Assembly (NCBI GenBank): GCA_005239945.1 | Contig: SBAY01000113.1 | Coordinates: 1 to 6,211 of the forward strand | DNA: 6,211 nucleotides | Direction: 5' to 3' | DNA from: Nitrospira sp. | Lineage (GTDB): Bacteria > UBA9089 > CG2-30-40-21 > SBAY01 | Shown: positions 5,838-6,211 of the stretch, piece after piece | Position numbering within the stretch: position 1 is the first letter of the stretch | How the letters are laid out: the number at the start of each line of letters is the position of its first letter | Program-made: the position numbers and the translations under genes | Notes under the pieces: generated by a model | Databases searched by the model: none | The model's input: only the letters and a program-made list of their open reading frames with translations | Told to the model about the DNA's origin: nothing

Positions 5838-6087
5838 AACTTTTCGGCTCGGCACTTATTTCAATAACCTTAATCTTCGATGTTTGTCCACTAACAATGG
5901 CAATTTGTGATTTTTTGAGCCCTAATTCCTTTGATAATAATTTTATGACCGCCTCATTTGCCTGACCTTTAGTTGGTGCGGCCGTAACCTTTATTTTTAC
6001 CAGCCTGTCACCAGGCGAGTCTGCTTGTTCTATTAGTATTTCATTTTTAGAGGATTTAGGGATTACCTTGATTTTGAACTTAGCCAT
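5797..6087 (-). CDS. YggU/DUF167 (UPF0235) family protein
   Basis: This 96-residue protein has the DUF167 fold pattern: KIKVIPKSSKNEI near the N-terminus (5-17), LVKIKVTAAPTKGQANEAVI (29-48), then KLLSKELGLKKSQIAIVSGQ (49-68) and TSKIKVIEI (69-77). The molecular function of the family is not established, although it is widespread and often sits near yggT, divIVA and ileS genes. The family normally ends soon after the last strand, at about residue 78-82. Here the tail WKSELVRGNPSTS is encoded by a palindromic repeat, so the original stop was probably lost when the repeat arrived. The ATG lies about 8 bases after the predicted transcription start and has no ribosome binding site. It is the first gene of the operon seen here; ileS starts 95 bases further on. 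Confidence 0.88.
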   Translation of the reverse strand: MAKFKIKVIPKSSKNEILIEQADSPGDRLVKIKVTAAPTKGQANEAVIKLLSKELGLKKSQIAIVSGQTSKIKVIEISAEPKSWKSELVRGNPSTS

Positions 6088-6101
6088 TATTAAATTAAAT
6101 A

Positions 6102-6130
6102 ATTATACCATCATTTTAAAAAGAATGCAA
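6102..6130 (-). promoter_or_regulatory. Strong sigma-70-type promoter of the yggU-ileS operon
   Basis: On the minus strand TTGCAT (6130-6125) and a perfect TATAAT (6107-6102) are separated by exactly 17 bases, and TGG directly before TATAAT gives an extended -10 (TGnTATAAT). Transcription would start near 6095, only about 8 bases before the yggU ATG. It lies just after a probable terminator, as expected for the head of an operon. Confidence 0.75.
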
Positions 6131-6131
6131 C

Positions 6132-6162
6132 AAAAAAATTGACTGAGACATAATTGCTCAGT
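6132..6162 (-). terminator. Probable intrinsic terminator of an upstream minus-strand gene
   Basis: On the minus strand ACTGAG (6162-6157) pairs with CTCAGT (6147-6142) around a 9-base loop, followed after CAA by seven T (6138-6132). The stem is only 6 bp, so termination may be partial. It would end a transcript entering from beyond the right edge, just before the yggU promoter. The remaining bases to 6211 show no gene. Confidence 0.45.
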
Positions 6163-6211
6163 GAACGGGGAAAAGATGTCCTGCCTCAGACTACCATATA
6201 AAAGTCAAGAA

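Overview
This window is a bacterial chromosome fragment. Its core is one minus-strand housekeeping operon read from the right edge leftwards: a YggU/DUF167 protein, ileS (isoleucyl-tRNA synthetase), a DksA/TraR-type zinc-finger protein, lspA (signal peptidase II) and lgt (prolipoprotein diacylglyceryl transferase). The ileS-lspA neighbourhood is a widely conserved bacterial arrangement, and LspA and Lgt act in sequence on lipoprotein precursors. All three stop codons end genes here (TGA for xre, ileS and yggU; TAG for the dksA-like gene, lspA and lgt; TAA for the antitoxin), so the standard bacterial code applies. The sequence looks moderately AT-rich, with TTG and GTG starts on lspA and lgt. 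I cannot name the organism. The intergenic repeats and divergent but complete core genes would suit an uncultivated environmental lineage, but that is a guess.

Right edge (6088-6211): a probable terminator of an upstream minus-strand gene, then a strong extended -10 promoter only about 8 bases from the yggU start. Positions 5731-6087: yggU, whose 3' end runs into a tandem pair of bipartite palindromic repeats. Positions 2936-5701: ileS, complete, with a heptanucleotide tandem repeat inserted in frame in the editing-domain region. Positions 2406-2917: dksA-like gene and a spacer with an imperfect inverted repeat. Positions 1050-2405: lspA and lgt, separated by a long imperfect hairpin repeat. 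The longer lgt reading frame would start inside that hairpin, so a GTG start 57 bases downstream is preferred.

Left part (1-972) looks like accessory DNA. An AbrB/MazE-type antitoxin gene is intact, but the RelE/ParE-type toxin gene overlapping its stop codon is broken by a nonsense codon and a one-base frameshift. A plus-strand XRE-family regulator with its own promoter and a strong ribosome binding site converges on the dead toxin gene with a 9-base gap.

I do not see a new multi-gene system. The most notable points are the decayed toxin-antitoxin locus and four different short-repeat families within about 4 kb, two of which changed coding sequence (an internal insertion in IleRS and a new C-terminus on YggU).
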